64,000 bases of DNA from Microbispora sp. NBC_01189 (GCF_036010665.1 NZ_CP108581.1:5761501-5825500); one strand, 5' to 3'; counted from the stretch's first letter, positions 45,682 through 56,756 are shown. Notes: a model not told the origin generated them from the sequence alone. Numbers and translations are program-made.

Positions 45682-48600
45682 ATGCCTGCTGCCCGCCTTG
45701 GCCTTCCCGGAGGTCTCCCCGAGCCTCAGGGACTCTACGACCCCGCCTTCGAGCATGACGCCTGCGGCGTCGCCATGGTCGCAGACGTGCAGGGTCGCCG
45801 CAGCTACGACATCGTCGCCAAGGCACTGACGGCCCTCCGCAACCTCGACCACCGGGGCGCGAGCGGCAGCGAGCCGGACACCGGCGACGGAGCGGGCATC
45901 CTCACCCAGATCCCCGACGCGTTCTTCCGCGCCGTAACCGCCGAGCTGGGATGGCGCGGCGAGCTTCCCGCGGAGGGCGCGTACGCCGCGGGCACCGCGT
46001 TCCTGCCGGCGGACGAGCAGGCGAGGGCCGCCGCGAGCGGGATCATCGAGCGGATCGCCGCCGAGGAGGGCGTGAACATCCTCGGCTGGCGCGACCTGCC
46101 GGTGGACCGCGACCTGCCCGGCGCCACCGCGCGGGCGGTCATGCCCCACTTCGCGCAGCTGTTCGTGACCGCGCCCGGCGGCGAGACCGGTGCCGACCTC
46201 GACCGGATCGTGTTCGCCTTCCGCAAGCGGGCCGAGCACGAGGCGGACGTCTACTTCTCCTCGCTGTCCTCGCGGACCATCGTCTACAAGGGCATGCTGA
46301 CCTCGCTGCAGGTCGAGCCGTTCTTCGCCGACCTGTCCGACGAGCGCTACGTGAGCGCGATCGCGCTGGTCCACTCGCGCTTCTCGACCAACACCTTCCC
46401 CTCCTGGCCGCTGGCCCACCCGTACCGGTACGTCGCGCACAACGGCGAGATCAACACCGTCCGCGGCAACCGCAACTGGATGCGCGCCCGCGAGGCGATG
46501 CTCGCCACCGGCCTGATACCGGGCGACCTGCGGCGGCTGTTCCCCATCTGCGACCCGGACGGCTCCGACACCGCCTCGTTCGACGAGACGCTGGAGCTGC
46601 TGCACCTCGGCGGCAGGTCGCTGCCGCACGCCGTGCTGATGATGATCCCGGAGGCGTGGGAGAACCACACCGAGATGGACCCGGCCCGCCGGGCCTTCTA
46701 CGAGTTCCACTCCACCCTCATGGAGGCGTGGGACGGCCCCGCGTCGATCACCTTCTCCGACGGCACGCTGGTCGGCGCGGTCCTCGACCGCAACGGCCTG
46801 CGCCCGGGCCGGTTCTGGGTCACCGACGATGGCCTGGTCGTGCTCGCCTCCGAGGCCGGCGTGCTGTCCGACATCCCGCAGGAGAAGGTCGTCCGCAAGG
46901 GCCGCCTGCAGCCGGGCCGGATGTTCCTCGTGGACACCGCGCGCGGCCGGATCATCGAGGACGACGAGGTCAAGGCCGAGCTCGCCGCCGCCGAGCCGTA
47001 CGGCGAGTGGCTGCACGCGGGCCTGGTCCGCTTCGAGGAGCTGCCCGAGCGCGAGCACGAGCACCCCACCCACGAGGCGCTGGTCAAGCGGCAGCAGACC
47101 TTCGGCTACACCGAGGAGGAGCTCCGGATCATCCTCACGCCGATGGCGCGGAACGGCGCCGAGCCGATCGGCTCGATGGGCACCGACAGCCCCGTCGCCG
47201 TGCTGAGCGAGAAGCCGCGGCTGCTGTTCGACTACTTCAGCCAGCTCTTCGCGCAGGTCACGAACCCGCCGCTGGACGCCATCCGCGAGGAGCTCGTCAC
47301 CTCGCTGCAGTCGACGATCGGCCCCGAGGGCAACCTGCTCGACCCCGGCCCGGCCTCGTGCCGCCGGCTCGTGCTGCCCTACCCGGTGATCGACAACGAC
47401 GAGCTCGCGAAGATCGTCCACATCAACGACGAGGGCGCGCTGCCCGGCTTCCAGCCGTACGTCGTGTCCGGCCTGTTCGACGCCGCCGGCGGCGGCGAGG
47501 CGCTGGTGCGGCGGCTGGAGGAGATCCGCCTGGAGGTCTCCCGGGCCATCGAGGACGGCGCCCGGATCATCGTGCTGTCCGACCGCGGGTCCTCCCGCGA
47601 GCGGGCGCCGATCCCGTCGCTGCTGCTCACCGGCGCGGTGCACCATCACCTCATCCGGGAGAAGTCCCGCACCCGGGTCGGCCTGGTGATCGAGACCGGC
47701 GAGGCCCGCGAGTGCCACCACATGGCCCTGCTCGTCGGGTACGGCGCGAGCGCGATCAACCCCTACCTCGCCCTGGAGACGGTCGAGGACATGATCGCGA
47801 CCGGTCAGCTCGACCTGGACCCGCGCAAGGCCGTGCGCAACCTCATCAAGGCGTACGGCAAGGGCGTCCTGAAGGTCATGTCCAAGATGGGCGTGTCCAC
47901 GGTCGCCTCCTACACCGGCGCGCAGATCTTCGAGGCCCTCGGCCTCGGCGCCGAGGTCATCGACAGGTGCTTCACCGGCACCACCTCCCGTCTCGGCGGC
48001 GTCGGCTTCGACGTGCTGGCCAGGGAGGCGCTGGAGCGGCACGCGCGGGCCTACCCCCGCGCGGAGAACCCGCACCGGCGGCTGGAGGTCGGCGGCGAGT
48101 ACCAGTGGCGCCGCGAGGGCGAGCCGCACCTGTTCAACCCGACCACCGTCTTCAAGCTCCAGCACTCCACCCGCACCCGGCGGTACGAGATCTTCAAGGA
48201 GTACACGTCCCTGGTGGACGGGCAGTCCCAGAAGCTCATGACGCTGCGCGGCCTGTTCCGGCTGCGTCCCGCCGGCGCGCCGATCCCGATCGACGAGGTC
48301 GAGCCGGTCGAGTCGATCGTGAAGCGGTTCTCCACCGGCGCCATGTCGTACGGCTCCATCTCCATGGAGGCGCACGAGACGCTGGCCATCGCGATGAACC
48401 GGCTCGGCGCCAAGTCGAACACCGGCGAGGGCGGCGAGGACCCCGAGCGGCTGCACGACCCCGAGCGGCGCAGCGCGATCAAGCAGGTGGCCTCCGGCCG
48501 GTTCGGCGTGACCAGCGAATACCTCGTCAACGCCGACGACCTGCAGATCAAGATGGCGCAGGGCGCCAAGCCCGGCGAGGGCGGCCAGCTGCCCGGCCAC

Positions 48601-50223
48601 AAGGTGTATCCGTGGATCGCCAAGACCCGGCACTCCACCCCCGGCGTCGGCCTCATCTCGCCGCCGCCGCACCACGACATCTACTCGATCGAGGACCTCG
48701 CCCAGCTCATCCACGACCTGAAGAACTCCAACCCGCGCGCCCGCGTCCACGTGAAGCTGGTCGCCGAGGTCGGAGTAGGGACCGTGGCGGCGGGCGTCAG
48801 CAAGGCCCACGCCGACGTCGTTCTGATCTCCGGCCACGACGGCGGCACCGGCGCCTCCCCGCTGACCTCGGTCAAGCACGCGGGCGCCCCCTGGGAGCTC
48901 GGCCTGGCCGAGACCCAGCAGACGCTGCTGCTCAACGGGCTGCGCGACCGCATCGTCGTGCAGGCCGACGGCCAGCTCAAGACCGGCCGCGACGTGGTCA
49001 TCGCGGCGCTGCTCGGCGCCGAGGAGTACGGCTTCGCCACCGCTCCGCTGGTCGTCTCCGGCTGCGTCATGATGCGGGTCTGCCACCTCGACACCTGCCC
49101 GGTGGGCGTGGCCACGCAGAACCCCGAGCTGCGCAGGCGGTTCAGCGGCAAGCCCGAGTTCGTGGTGAACTTCTTCGAGTTCGTCGCCCAGGAGGTGCGC
49201 GAGTACCTCGCCGAGCTCGGCTACCGCTCGCTCGACGAGGTCATCGGGCGGGCCGACCTGCTCGACACCACCCGCGCGGTCGAGCACTGGAAGGCCGCCG
49301 GCCTCGACCTGTCGCCGATCCTGCACCAGCCGGAGCTGCCCGAGGGCACCCCGCGCCGCAGGGTCGCCGAGCAGGACCACGGGCTCGACAAGGCGCTGGA
49401 CAACACGCTGATCCAGCTCGCCGAGGGCGCGCTGAGCCTCGGCGAGCCGGTCACGCTGGAGCTGCCCATCCGCAACGTCAACCGCACGGTCGGCACCATG
49501 CTCGGCCACGAGGTGACCAAGCGGTACGGCGGCGCGGGTCTGCCCGACAACACGATCGACGTGTCGTTCACCGGCTCGGCGGGCAACTCGTTCGGCGCGT
49601 TCGTGCCGCGCGGCGTCACGCTGCGGCTGACCGGCGACGCCAACGACTACCTCGGCAAGGGCCTGTCGGGCGGCCGCATCGTCGTCCGGCCGCACCCCGA
49701 CGCGCCGTTCGAGGCCGAGACGCAGGTCGTCTCGGGCAACGTCGGCCTGTACGGCGCGACGTCCGGCGAGGTCTTCGTCCGCGGCATCGTGGGCGAGCGG
49801 TTCTGCGTGCGCAACTCCGGCGCGACCGCCGTCGTCGAGGGCGTGGGCGACCACGGCTGCGAGTACATGACCGGCGGCAGGGCCGTCGTCCTCGGCGCGA
49901 CCGGCCGCAACTTCGCCGCCGGCATGTCGGGCGGCGTGGCGTACGTGCTCGACCTGCGGCCCGAGCGGGTCAACCGCGAGATGGTGGAGCTCGAGGCGCT
50001 GAACGACGAGGACGCCGAGTTCCTGCGGGAGATCGTCGACAGGCACCTCACGGAGACCGGATCCACGGTCGCCAAGGCGCTGCTGGCGGACTGGGACGCC
50101 GCGCTCGGCCGGTTCGCGAAGATCATGCCGACCGATTACAAGCGGGTCCTGCTGGCGCGGGCCGCCGCCGAGGCCGAGGGCCGCGACATCGACGAGGCGG
50201 TCATGGCCGCCGTCCACGGGTGA
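45682..50223 (+). CDS. gltB: Glutamate synthase large (alpha) subunit
   Basis: 1513-aa Fd/NADPH-type large subunit that makes two glutamates from glutamine and 2-oxoglutarate. The N-terminal Gln amidotransferase is revealed by a nucleophilic Cys28 (HDACGVAM) after a propeptide that is removed. FMN/synthase motifs follow in the middle ([38 protein letters not shown]) and the [3Fe-4S] cysteines in [10 protein letters not shown]. The C-terminal GXGXG-rich beta-helix is present ([21 protein letters not shown]). GGGAG stands 7 bases before the ATG. gltD follows after 57 bases. Confidence 0.98.
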   Translation: MPAARLGLPGGLPEPQGLYDPAFEHDACGVAMVADVQGRRSYDIVAKALTALRNLDHRGASGSEPDTGDGAGILTQIPDAFFRAVTAELGWRGELPAEGAYAAGTAFLPADEQARAAASGIIERIAAEEGVNILGWRDLPVDRDLPGATARAVMPHFAQLFVTAPGGETGADLDRIVFAFRKRAEHEADVYFSSLSSRTIVYKGMLTSLQVEPFFADLSDERYVSAIALVHSRFSTNTFPSWPLAHPYRYVAHNGEINTVRGNRNWMRAREAMLATGLIPGDLRRLFPICDPDGSDTASFDETLELLHLGGRSLPHAVLMMIPEAWENHTEMDPARRAFYEFHSTLMEAWDGPASITFSDGTLVGAVLDRNGLRPGRFWVTDDGLVVLASEAGVLSDIPQEKVVRKGRLQPGRMFLVDTARGRIIEDDEVKAELAAAEPYGEWLHAGLVRFEELPEREHEHPTHEALVKRQQTFGYTEEELRIILTPMARNGAEPIGSMGTDSPVAVLSEKPRLLFDYFSQLFAQVTNPPLDAIREELVTSLQSTIGPEGNLLDPGPASCRRLVLPYPVIDNDELAKIVHINDEGALPGFQPYVVSGLFDAAGGGEALVRRLEEIRLEVSRAIEDGARIIVLSDRGSSRERAPIPSLLLTGAVHHHLIREKSRTRVGLVIETGEARECHHMALLVGYGASAINPYLALETVEDMIATGQLDLDPRKAVRNLIKAYGKGVLKVMSKMGVSTVASYTGAQIFEALGLGAEVIDRCFTGTTSRLGGVGFDVLAREALERHARAYPRAENPHRRLEVGGEYQWRREGEPHLFNPTTVFKLQHSTRTRRYEIFKEYTSLVDGQSQKLMTLRGLFRLRPAGAPIPIDEVEPVESIVKRFSTGAMSYGSISMEAHETLAIAMNRLGAKSNTGEGGEDPERLHDPERRSAIKQVASGRFGVTSEYLVNADDLQIKMAQGAKPGEGGQLPGHKVYPWIAKTRHSTPGVGLISPPPHHDIYSIEDLAQLIHDLKNSNPRARVHVKLVAEVGVGTVAAGVSKAHADVVLISGHDGGTGASPLTSVKHAGAPWELGLAETQQTLLLNGLRDRIVVQADGQLKTGRDVVIAALLGAEEYGFATAPLVVSGCVMMRVCHLDTCPVGVATQNPELRRRFSGKPEFVVNFFEFVAQEVREYLAELGYRSLDEVIGRADLLDTTRAVEHWKAAGLDLSPILHQPELPEGTPRRRVAEQDHGLDKALDNTLIQLAEGALSLGEPVTLELPIRNVNRTVGTMLGHEVTKRYGGAGLPDNTIDVSFTGSAGNSFGAFVPRGVTLRLTGDANDYLGKGLSGGRIVVRPHPDAPFEAETQVVSGNVGLYGATSGEVFVRGIVGERFCVRNSGATAVVEGVGDHGCEYMTGGRAVVLGATGRNFAAGMSGGVAYVLDLRPERVNREMVELEALNDEDAEFLREIVDRHLTETGSTVAKALLADWDAALGRFAKIMPTDYKRVLLARAAAEAEGRDIDEAVMAAVHG

Positions 50224-50280
50224 CGCCGATGAACGTCGTCACCACCACCGTTCCCACGCGACGATAAGGGGGGTACACCG

Positions 50281-51765
50281 ATGGCTGACCCGAAGGGGTT
50301 CCTGACACACGGGCGCGAGCTGCCGGCGCGCCGCCCGGTCGACGTGCGCATCCGCGACTGGCGCGAGGTCTACGAGGACTTCCCCAAGCCCGCGCTGACC
50401 AAGCAGGCGGCCCGCTGCATGGACTGCGGCATCCCGTTCTGCCACAATGGCTGCCCGCTGGGGAACCTCATCCCCGAGTGGAACGACCTCGTCTACCGCG
50501 ACGACTGGCGCGAGGCGATCGAGCGGCTGCACGCGACCAACAACTTCCCGGAGTTCACCGGCCGCCTGTGCCCCGCCCCGTGCGAGTCGGCGTGCGTGCT
50601 CGGCATCAACTCCGACCCGGTCGCGATCAAGCGGGTGGAGGTCGAGATCGTCGACCGGGCCTTCGCCGAGGGCTGGGTCACGCCGCAGCCGCCCGCCGTC
50701 AGGACGGGCCGGAAGGTCGCGGTCGTCGGCTCCGGCCCGGCCGGCCTCGCCGCCGCGCAGCAGCTCACCCGTGCCGGGCACGACGTGGTCGTGTTCGAGC
50801 GGGCCGACCGGATCGGCGGGCTGCTCCGGTACGGCATCCCCGAGTTCAAGATGGAGAAGCGGCACGTCGATCGCCGCATCGCCCAGATGGAGGCCGAGGG
50901 CACCGAGTTCCGCACCGGCGTCGACGTGGGCGTGGACGTCACGGCGGCCGAGCTGCGCGCGGAGTTCGACGCCGTCGTGCTGGCGGGTGGCGCCACGGCG
51001 TGGCGCGACCTGCCGGTGACCGGCCGCGAGCTCAAGGGCGTCTACCAGGCGATGGAGTACCTTCCCCCGGCCAACAAGGCCCAGGAGGGCGACTACGCCG
51101 AGTCGCCGATCTCGGCGGAGGGCAGGCACGTCGTCGTGATCGGCGGCGGCGACACCGGCGCCGACTGCATCGGCACCGCGGTCCGGCAGGGCGCGCTGTC
51201 GGTCACCCAGCTGGAGATCATGCCGAGGCCGCCGGCGGCCCGTCCGGGCAGCCAGCCGTGGCCGACGTACCCGATGCTGTTCAAGATGGAGAGCGCGCAC
51301 GAGGAGCTGGAGGCCGGGGCGGGCGACCGCGTGTACGCGGTGTCCACCACCGAGTTCGCCGGCGACGACGAGGGCAACGTGCGGGCGCTGCGCCTGGTCG
51401 ACGTCGAGGGCCCGGCGGCGGGGTTCGCGCCGATCCCCGGCACCGAGCGGGAGATCCCGGCCGACCTGGTCACGCTCGCCATGGGCTTCCTCGGCCCGGA
51501 GAAGGGCCCGTTGCTGAACGACCTCGCCGCCCTGTCGGGCGACCCGGAGTCGTTCTTCGACGCCCGTGGCAACGTGGCCAGGAACTCCTCGTACGAGACG
51601 TCGGTGGAGGGCGTGTTCGCGGCCGGCGACATGGGCCGCGGCCAGTCGCTGATCGTGTGGGCGATCGCCGAGGGCCGGTCCGCGGCGGCGGCGGTCGACC
51701 GGCACCTGAGCGGCCGTACGGTCCTGCCCGTGCCGATCCCCCCGACGGCGCGGCCCCTCGTCTGA
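50281..51765 (+). CDS. gltD: Glutamate synthase small (beta) subunit
   Basis: 494-aa FAD/NADPH subunit that feeds electrons to GltB. The N-terminus has the two [4Fe-4S] cysteine groups (CMDCGIPFCHNGCPLG, CPAPCESAC). FAD-binding GSGPAGLAAAQ and NADPH-binding GGGDTGADC follow, and the C-terminal AAGDMGRGQSLIVWAI closes the FAD site. AAGGGGGG stands about 7 bases upstream of the ATG. It completes the gltBD operon. Confidence 0.98.
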   Translation: MADPKGFLTHGRELPARRPVDVRIRDWREVYEDFPKPALTKQAARCMDCGIPFCHNGCPLGNLIPEWNDLVYRDDWREAIERLHATNNFPEFTGRLCPAPCESACVLGINSDPVAIKRVEVEIVDRAFAEGWVTPQPPAVRTGRKVAVVGSGPAGLAAAQQLTRAGHDVVVFERADRIGGLLRYGIPEFKMEKRHVDRRIAQMEAEGTEFRTGVDVGVDVTAAELRAEFDAVVLAGGATAWRDLPVTGRELKGVYQAMEYLPPANKAQEGDYAESPISAEGRHVVVIGGGDTGADCIGTAVRQGALSVTQLEIMPRPPAARPGSQPWPTYPMLFKMESAHEELEAGAGDRVYAVSTTEFAGDDEGNVRALRLVDVEGPAAGFAPIPGTEREIPADLVTLAMGFLGPEKGPLLNDLAALSGDPESFFDARGNVARNSSYETSVEGVFAAGDMGRGQSLIVWAIAEGRSAAAAVDRHLSGRTVLPVPIPPTARPLV

Positions 51766-51978
51766 TCGCGATGTGCGCCGCCGGCGCGGTTCCCGGAGGA
51801 TTGGACCGCGTCCGGCGGCATTACCCGGCAAACCGGGAATACCTCCATCTCGGGAGGCCAGGCCGCGCGGCGGCCGGCCCGTGCGGCTCTCGGGCCACGC
51901 GGCCGGCGGGTTGCGGCGCGCGGCCGGCTGCCGGGAAGATGCTGAGCCCGATCACGGGCCCGGAATCGAGGAGGAGCG

Positions 51979-53745
51979 TTGCACGCACGGGGGCGGCTCG
52001 CCGGGGCCATCATGTCGATCGCACTGCTCGGCGGGCTGGGCGCCTCGTCCAGCGCACCAGCGATACCGGGCGTCCCGGCGCTGATCCTGTTCAGCACAGC
52101 GGACGCGCTGAGCACACCCGCTCCACCGGGCCCCTCGGGGTCCGCGACCGCGGCCGGGCAGGCCGGTGAATACCTGGTCTTCTACGTGGACGGCGGGCGG
52201 GCCGCCGCGCAGCGGGCGGCCGAGGCCGCCGGCGGCACGGTGCGGGCCCACGACGACCGCCTCGGCTATCTCCTCGTGCGCACCTCCGCGCCCGAGCGGA
52301 TCGGCGCCGACCCCGCCGTGGTCGGCGTCGCCCGCGACCGCCCCATCGGCCGGACCGCCGGCGCTCCCATCTCCGCCGGAGCGTGGCGTACGACTGGGCG
52401 TGCGACAGGGCGTACGTCCCCCGGCGCGACGCGCCCGGACAGGGCCGCGCGGGCGGGGGAGAGGCGGGCAGGGGGCGCGGAACCGCTCGCCGACCGGCAG
52501 TGGGACATGAGGATGATCGGCGCCACGCCCACGGGCTCCTACGCGAAGGCGAGGGGCAGCCACAAGGTGCTGGTCGGTGTGATCGACACCGGCGTCGACG
52601 GCCGGCACCCGGACATCGCGCCGAACTTCAACCGGGCGCTGAGCCGCAACTTCGTGACCGACCAGCCCACCGACCCCAACGGCAGAAAGCTCGACGGCCC
52701 GTGCGAGTACCAGGGGTGCAAGGACCCGGCCGACGTCGACGACGACGGCCACGGCACCCACGTCGCGAGCACGATCGGCTCGCCGATCAACGGCATCGGC
52801 GTCGCCGGCGTCGCCCCCGACGTGTCGCTGGTCAACCTGCGCGCCGGCACCGACTCGGGCTTCTTCTTCCTCAAGCCGACCCTGGACGCCCTGGAGTACG
52901 CCGCCGACGTCGGCGTCGACGTGGTCAACATGAGTTTCTACGTCGACCCCTGGACGTTCAACTGCCCGGACAACCCCGGCGACACGCCCGCCGAGCGGTC
53001 GGAGCAGCGGGCGATCCTGGAGGGGATGCGGCGGGCGGTGAACTACGCCCGGTCGCACGGCGTCACGCTGATCACCGCCATCGGGAACGCCGGGGGAGAC
53101 CTCGGCAAGCCGAAGACCGACACCTCCAGCCCCGACTTCCCGAAGGGCTCGGAGAAGAACCGGTCCGTCGACAACTCCTGCCGCAACGTCCCGGCCGAGC
53201 TCGACGGCGTCATCTCGGTGTCCGCGGTCGGCCCGAGCGGCCGCAAGGCGCCGTACTCCGACTACGGCACGGAGCAGACCGACATCGCGGCGCCCGGCGG
53301 CGACGTCTTCGACGGCGGCACCGCGCTGCGCGGGATCGACCGGGAGATCCTCGCCGCCGCCCCCGAGCACGTCCTGCGCGCCCAGGGCCGCCTCGACGCC
53401 AAGGGCATGCCGAAGGACAACTCGGTGATCCGCGAGTGCCGTGCCGGCAAGTGCGCCTACTACCAGTACATGGAGGGCACCTCGATGGCGGCGCCGCACG
53501 TGACCGGCGTGGCGGCCCTCATCATCGGGCGGTTCGGCAAGCCGGGCCCGGGCGGGCTCCAGATGGACCCCGCGGAGGTGGAGCGCCTGCTCTACGCCAC
53601 GGCGACGCCGAAGGGCTGCCCCTCGCCGCGCACCTACCGCTACGGGACCGGCGAGACCCAGGTCTGCGAGGGCCCCGCGAGCCGGAACGGCTTCTTCGGC
53701 CACGGCCTGGTCGACGCCGCCCGGGCCGCGACCGTCGCCCGCTGA
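51979..53745 (+). CDS. Secreted subtilisin-like serine protease (S8)
   Basis: 588-aa S8 peptidase with TTG start 51979, preceded by GAGGAGG. A signal peptide (about 1-27) and an inhibitor-like propeptide (about 60-170) come first. The catalytic domain starts near 171: Asp203 (GVIDTGVDGRHPD), His258 (DDDGHGTHVAST), oxyanion Asn370 (AIGNAGG) and Ser502 (EGTSMAAPHVTG). Four cysteines (242, 247, 329, 401) and a further pair at 488-492 may form disulfides. The protease should be released to the medium. The stop codon lies at the start of a 16-bp triple tandem repeat, followed by a hairpin. Confidence 0.95.
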   Translation: MHARGRLAGAIMSIALLGGLGASSSAPAIPGVPALILFSTADALSTPAPPGPSGSATAAGQAGEYLVFYVDGGRAAAQRAAEAAGGTVRAHDDRLGYLLVRTSAPERIGADPAVVGVARDRPIGRTAGAPISAGAWRTTGRATGRTSPGATRPDRAARAGERRAGGAEPLADRQWDMRMIGATPTGSYAKARGSHKVLVGVIDTGVDGRHPDIAPNFNRALSRNFVTDQPTDPNGRKLDGPCEYQGCKDPADVDDDGHGTHVASTIGSPINGIGVAGVAPDVSLVNLRAGTDSGFFFLKPTLDALEYAADVGVDVVNMSFYVDPWTFNCPDNPGDTPAERSEQRAILEGMRRAVNYARSHGVTLITAIGNAGGDLGKPKTDTSSPDFPKGSEKNRSVDNSCRNVPAELDGVISVSAVGPSGRKAPYSDYGTEQTDIAAPGGDVFDGGTALRGIDREILAAAPEHVLRAQGRLDAKGMPKDNSVIRECRAGKCAYYQYMEGTSMAAPHVTGVAALIIGRFGKPGPGGLQMDPAEVERLLYATATPKGCPSPRTYRYGTGETQVCEGPASRNGFFGHGLVDAARAATVAR

Positions 53746-53790
53746 CCCGCCTGAGTGCCGACCCGCCTGAGTGCCGACCCGCCTGAGTAC
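53744..53790. repeat. Three 16-bp tandem repeats starting inside the S8 protease stop codon
   Basis: Units 53744-53759, 53760-53775 and 53776-53790 (the last 15 bases). The first begins in the TGA of the protease gene and provides another in-frame TGA nine bases further. Confidence 0.85.
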
Positions 53791-53801
53791 GGAACTGAGT
53801 A

Positions 53802-53823
53802 GGCCGCCGGATGCCCGGCGGCC
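53802..53823. terminator. Terminator after the S8 protease gene
   Basis: A 9-bp perfect stem (53802-53810 with 53815-53823) and a tetraloop lie 57 bases past the stop. Confidence 0.65.
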
Positions 53824-53862
53824 GGACGGCGATCTACCCTCGGCTTCTCAGGAGGGCAGATC

Positions 53863-54279
53863 ATGATCTACCGGTTCGTCTGGCAGGCCACGATGGCCGC
53901 GCACTTCCTGGTCATCGCCTACATCGCCCTGGGCGGCTTCGCCGCCTGGTGGCGGCCCCGGCTGGCCTGGCCGCACCTCGCGCTGTGCGCCTGGGCGCTC
54001 GTCCAGCTCACCGGGCTGGTGGAGTGCCCGCTGACCGCGCTGGAGAACTGGGGACGCGCCCGGGCAGGGGAGCGGGGCCTGCTGCCCGGCGGCTTCATCG
54101 ACACCTACATCGAAGGGGCCGTCTATCCCGAGGAGTACGTCACGGCCGTCCGGCTGGCCGTGATCGCCGTCGTGCTCGTCTCCTGGGCCGGTCTGGCCGT
54201 CGTCATCCGCCGACGCCGCAGACGTCCTTCGCGTACGACAGGAACGTCTGCTGCACCGGCGCCGGAGGCGTCGCGATGA
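53863..54279 (+). CDS. DUF2784 membrane protein
   Basis: 138 aa with three membrane helices (about 10-32, 36-55, 90-110). The family pattern is present: HFLVIAYIALGGFAAWWRP, LTALENWGR and FIDTYIEGAVYPEEY. GGAGG lies about 8 bases before the ATG. The last about 25 residues (RRRRRRPSRTTGTSAAPAP) are not part of DUF2784 and are encoded opposite the 3' end of the convergent lipoprotein gene, with which it overlaps by 77 bases. Confidence 0.88.
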   Translation: MIYRFVWQATMAAHFLVIAYIALGGFAAWWRPRLAWPHLALCAWALVQLTGLVECPLTALENWGRARAGERGLLPGGFIDTYIEGAVYPEEYVTAVRLAVIAVVLVSWAGLAVVIRRRRRRPSRTTGTSAAPAPEASR

Positions 54280-55054
54280 GGTAGCGCCGCTCGCCCGTCC
54301 CCACCGTCCCGTAGACCGGGAACAGGTACGCCTTCTTCGCCTCGGCGAAGGCGTGCCAGTCGCAGCGGGCGGGCGTGACCTCCACCGGGATCTCCAGGCG
54401 CGGCGTCCCCGGCTCCAGCACGGCCACCGGACGGCTGCGGCCCGACAGCGGCCTGACGGTGTAGTGCGTGGTGGCGCCCAGTTCGTCGATCGTCACGGGC
54501 TCCGCGCCCTGCTTTCTGGTCACCAGGAGCACCCCGCGCAGCGCCCGGCCCGCCCTGGTCCACGTGTCGCCGAAGGTCACGTCCGCCGCCCGGCGCAGGA
54601 GGTACGCCCCGCACTCGGCCTTGACCAGCCCCGCCAGCAGCGGGTCCGGATGGCGTACGGGGAACTCCACCCTGCGCGCCGGCCCCTCGCCCGCCTGGAC
54701 GGTCGCCACGACGGTGGCGGGGCGGACCGGCGGGATCGTCTCGGGGTCGCACCGCGCCTCGCCGTAGGGAATCCGCAGGTCGGTGCGCGGAGTCCGGCCC
54801 AGCGTGGAGTCCACCCGGGCCGGCGGGAGCGTGGCGAAGGAGCCGGTGACGAGCTGCACGTCGAGGAACCGGACGGGGGTGTCGCCGTCGTTGCGCACGG
54901 AGACCTCGAGCTCGTGGGCCGCCTCGTCGCTGCGCCACTGGTTCAGTGACACGGAAACACCCGGCGGAGGCGCGGGGGATTCGGTAGCCTGGCCTCCGCA
55001 CGCCGCCAGGGTGAACAGCGCCGTTATCGCCCCCGATGCCCGGGTACGTTCCAT
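54203..55054 (-). CDS. Lipoprotein of unknown function
   Basis: 283-aa protein with a lipoprotein signal peptide, lipobox LAAC-G (Cys at about 19). Several Cys pairs (ARCDPET, AECGAY, ARCDWHA, DVCGVGG) suggest disulfides; the mature part is beta-rich with a VEVSVRNDGDTPVRFLDVQL strand as in Ig-like domains. TAGCCT six bases before the ATG indicates a leaderless transcript. It overlaps the end of the DUF2784 gene tail to tail. Confidence 0.82.
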   Translation of the reverse strand: MERTRASGAITALFTLAACGGQATESPAPPPGVSVSLNQWRSDEAAHELEVSVRNDGDTPVRFLDVQLVTGSFATLPPARVDSTLGRTPRTDLRIPYGEARCDPETIPPVRPATVVATVQAGEGPARRVEFPVRHPDPLLAGLVKAECGAYLLRRAADVTFGDTWTRAGRALRGVLLVTRKQGAEPVTIDELGATTHYTVRPLSGRSRPVAVLEPGTPRLEIPVEVTPARCDWHAFAEAKKAYLFPVYGTVGTGERRYLIATPPAPVQQTFLSYAKDVCGVGG

Positions 55055-55060
55055 GGCTGC

Positions 55061-55066
55061 AGGCTA
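55061..55066 (-). promoter_or_regulatory. -10 box for the leaderless lipoprotein gene
   Basis: TAGCCT on the minus strand ends six bases before ATG 55054. Confidence 0.5.
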
Positions 55067-55147
55067 GGGCACGCGGGTGATCGCGTGAAGTGTCTGAACA
55101 TTTGGCGACGGCTGTATGTGCCGTCACATCGAGTGGTCTGTACCAAT

Positions 55148-55153
55148 TAGGGT
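55148..55153 (+). promoter_or_regulatory. -10 box for leaderless pyk
   Basis: TAGGGT ends six bases before the pyk GTG at 55160. Confidence 0.55.
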
Positions 55154-55159
55154 AGTGTT

Positions 55160-56593
55160 GTGAGTCGTCGAGCAAAGATCGTCTGTACCCTCGGGCCCGC
55201 CACCTCCTCGCCGGAGCGCCTTCGCGAGCTCATCACGGCGGGCATGAACGTGGCCCGTTTCAACCTCTCCCACGGCAGCCATGAGCTGCACAAGGAGGTG
55301 TTCGACCGGGTCAGGGCCGCCGCCGACGAGCTGGGCTGTGCCGTCGGCATCCTGGCCGACCTCCAGGGACCCAAGATCCGCGTCGGACGCTTCGCCTCCG
55401 GCCCCGTCCGGCTCGGCTTCGGCGACGTCTTCACCATCACCACCGAGGACGTCCCCGGGGACCGTGACATCGTGTCCACCACCTACGATGGCCTGCCCGG
55501 CGACGTCGGTCCCGGCGACACCATCCTCGTCGACGACGGCCGCCTGAACCTCGAGGTGACCGCGGTTGAGGGGCCGCGCGTCGTCACCCGCGTCGTCATC
55601 GGCGGCATGATCTCCGACAACAAGGGCCTCAACCTCCCCGGTGTCGCCGTCAGCGCCCCGGCGCTCACGGAGAAGGACGTGGCGGACCTGCGCTGGGCCC
55701 TGCGCACCGGCGTCGACATGATCGCCCTGTCGTTCGTCCGGTCGCCGGAGGACGCGGCCCTCGTCCACGCGATCATGGAGGAGGAGGGCGTCCGGCTCCC
55801 GCTCCTCGCCAAGATCGAGAAGCCGCAGGCCGTCGAGTGCCTGGAGGAGATCGTCGACGCCTTCGACGGCGTGATGGTCGCCCGCGGCGACCTCGGCGTC
55901 GAGCTTCCGCTGGAGCAGGTGCCGATCGTCCAGCGCCGCATCATCGAGCTGTGCCGCGAGAAGGCCCACCCGGTCATCGTGGCCACCCAGATGCTCGACT
56001 CGATGATGAGCGCCCCGCGGCCCACCCGCGCCGAGGCGTCCGACGTCGCGTACGCGGTGATGGACGGCGCCGACGCGGTGATGCTCTCCGGCGAGACCTC
56101 GGTCGGCACCTACCCGATCGAGTCCGTGGCCACGATGGACCGCATCGCGGTCGCGGCCGAGGGCACCACGCTGCAGGCCACCCACAACCTGGACCGGCTG
56201 CCCGAGACGACCGGCGGCGCCATCGCCCGCGCGGCGGCCGAGGTCGGCGCGATCGTCAAGGCCAAGGCCCTGGTGGCGTTCACGATGTCCGGTGAGACCG
56301 CCCGCCGCCTGGCGCGCTACCGCTCGTCGATCCCGCTGCTCGCCTTCACCTCCAACCCGCAGGTGCGCGGCCAGCTCGCGCTCACCTGGGGCGTCGAGAC
56401 GTTCGAGGTGCCGTTCGTCCACCACACCGACGACATGGTGCGTCAGGTGGAGGCCTCGCTGCTCGCCCTCGGCGTGTGCGAGAAGGGCGACAAGATCGTC
56501 GTCGTGGCCGGCTCCCCGCCCGGCAACCACGGGTCCACCAACGCGCTGCGCGTCCACACGGTCGGCTCGCTCGTCGCCCACCCGGCGGGCTGA
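55160..56593 (+). CDS. pyk: Pyruvate kinase
   Basis: 477-aa glycolytic enzyme transferring phosphate from PEP to ADP. A-domain motifs: RRAKIVCTLGPATSS, FNLSHG, LAKIEKPQA with the catalytic Lys, MVARGDLGVELP, TQMLDSM, and GADAVMLSGET. The C-terminal effector domain is present at normal length. A GTG start with a -10 box six bases upstream indicates a leaderless mRNA. A 9-bp hairpin terminator follows. Confidence 0.98.
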   Translation: MSRRAKIVCTLGPATSSPERLRELITAGMNVARFNLSHGSHELHKEVFDRVRAAADELGCAVGILADLQGPKIRVGRFASGPVRLGFGDVFTITTEDVPGDRDIVSTTYDGLPGDVGPGDTILVDDGRLNLEVTAVEGPRVVTRVVIGGMISDNKGLNLPGVAVSAPALTEKDVADLRWALRTGVDMIALSFVRSPEDAALVHAIMEEEGVRLPLLAKIEKPQAVECLEEIVDAFDGVMVARGDLGVELPLEQVPIVQRRIIELCREKAHPVIVATQMLDSMMSAPRPTRAEASDVAYAVMDGADAVMLSGETSVGTYPIESVATMDRIAVAAEGTTLQATHNLDRLPETTGGAIARAAAEVGAIVKAKALVAFTMSGETARRLARYRSSIPLLAFTSNPQVRGQLALTWGVETFEVPFVHHTDDMVRQVEASLLALGVCEKGDKIVVVAGSPPGNHGSTNALRVHTVGSLVAHPAG

Positions 56594-56609
56594 CACCGGC
56601 GGCCCGCGG

Positions 56610-56632
56610 GGCCGGGCCGCACGGGCCCGGCC
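56610..56632 (+). terminator. Terminator after pyk
   Basis: A 9-bp stem (56610-56618 with 56624-56632) and a 5-base loop begin 17 bases after the stop. Confidence 0.65.
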
Positions 56633-56756
56633 TCCGTGGGAGCTGTGATCCCCGGCGGCGGGATCAAACCGCTTGCGGACGCGGCGTTCTTCGACGGAGC
56701 ATGGCAGGAGCGAGTAATCCGCCCTGTCAGACGCCGGAGGAGCGCTGCGCCCGTTG

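Noticed and set aside
45583..50217. A 1544-codon open frame on the minus strand opposite gltB
   Set aside because: It is His/Asp/Gly/Arg-rich with no domain and is the mirror of a high-GC gene; gltB on the plus strand has complete family motifs.
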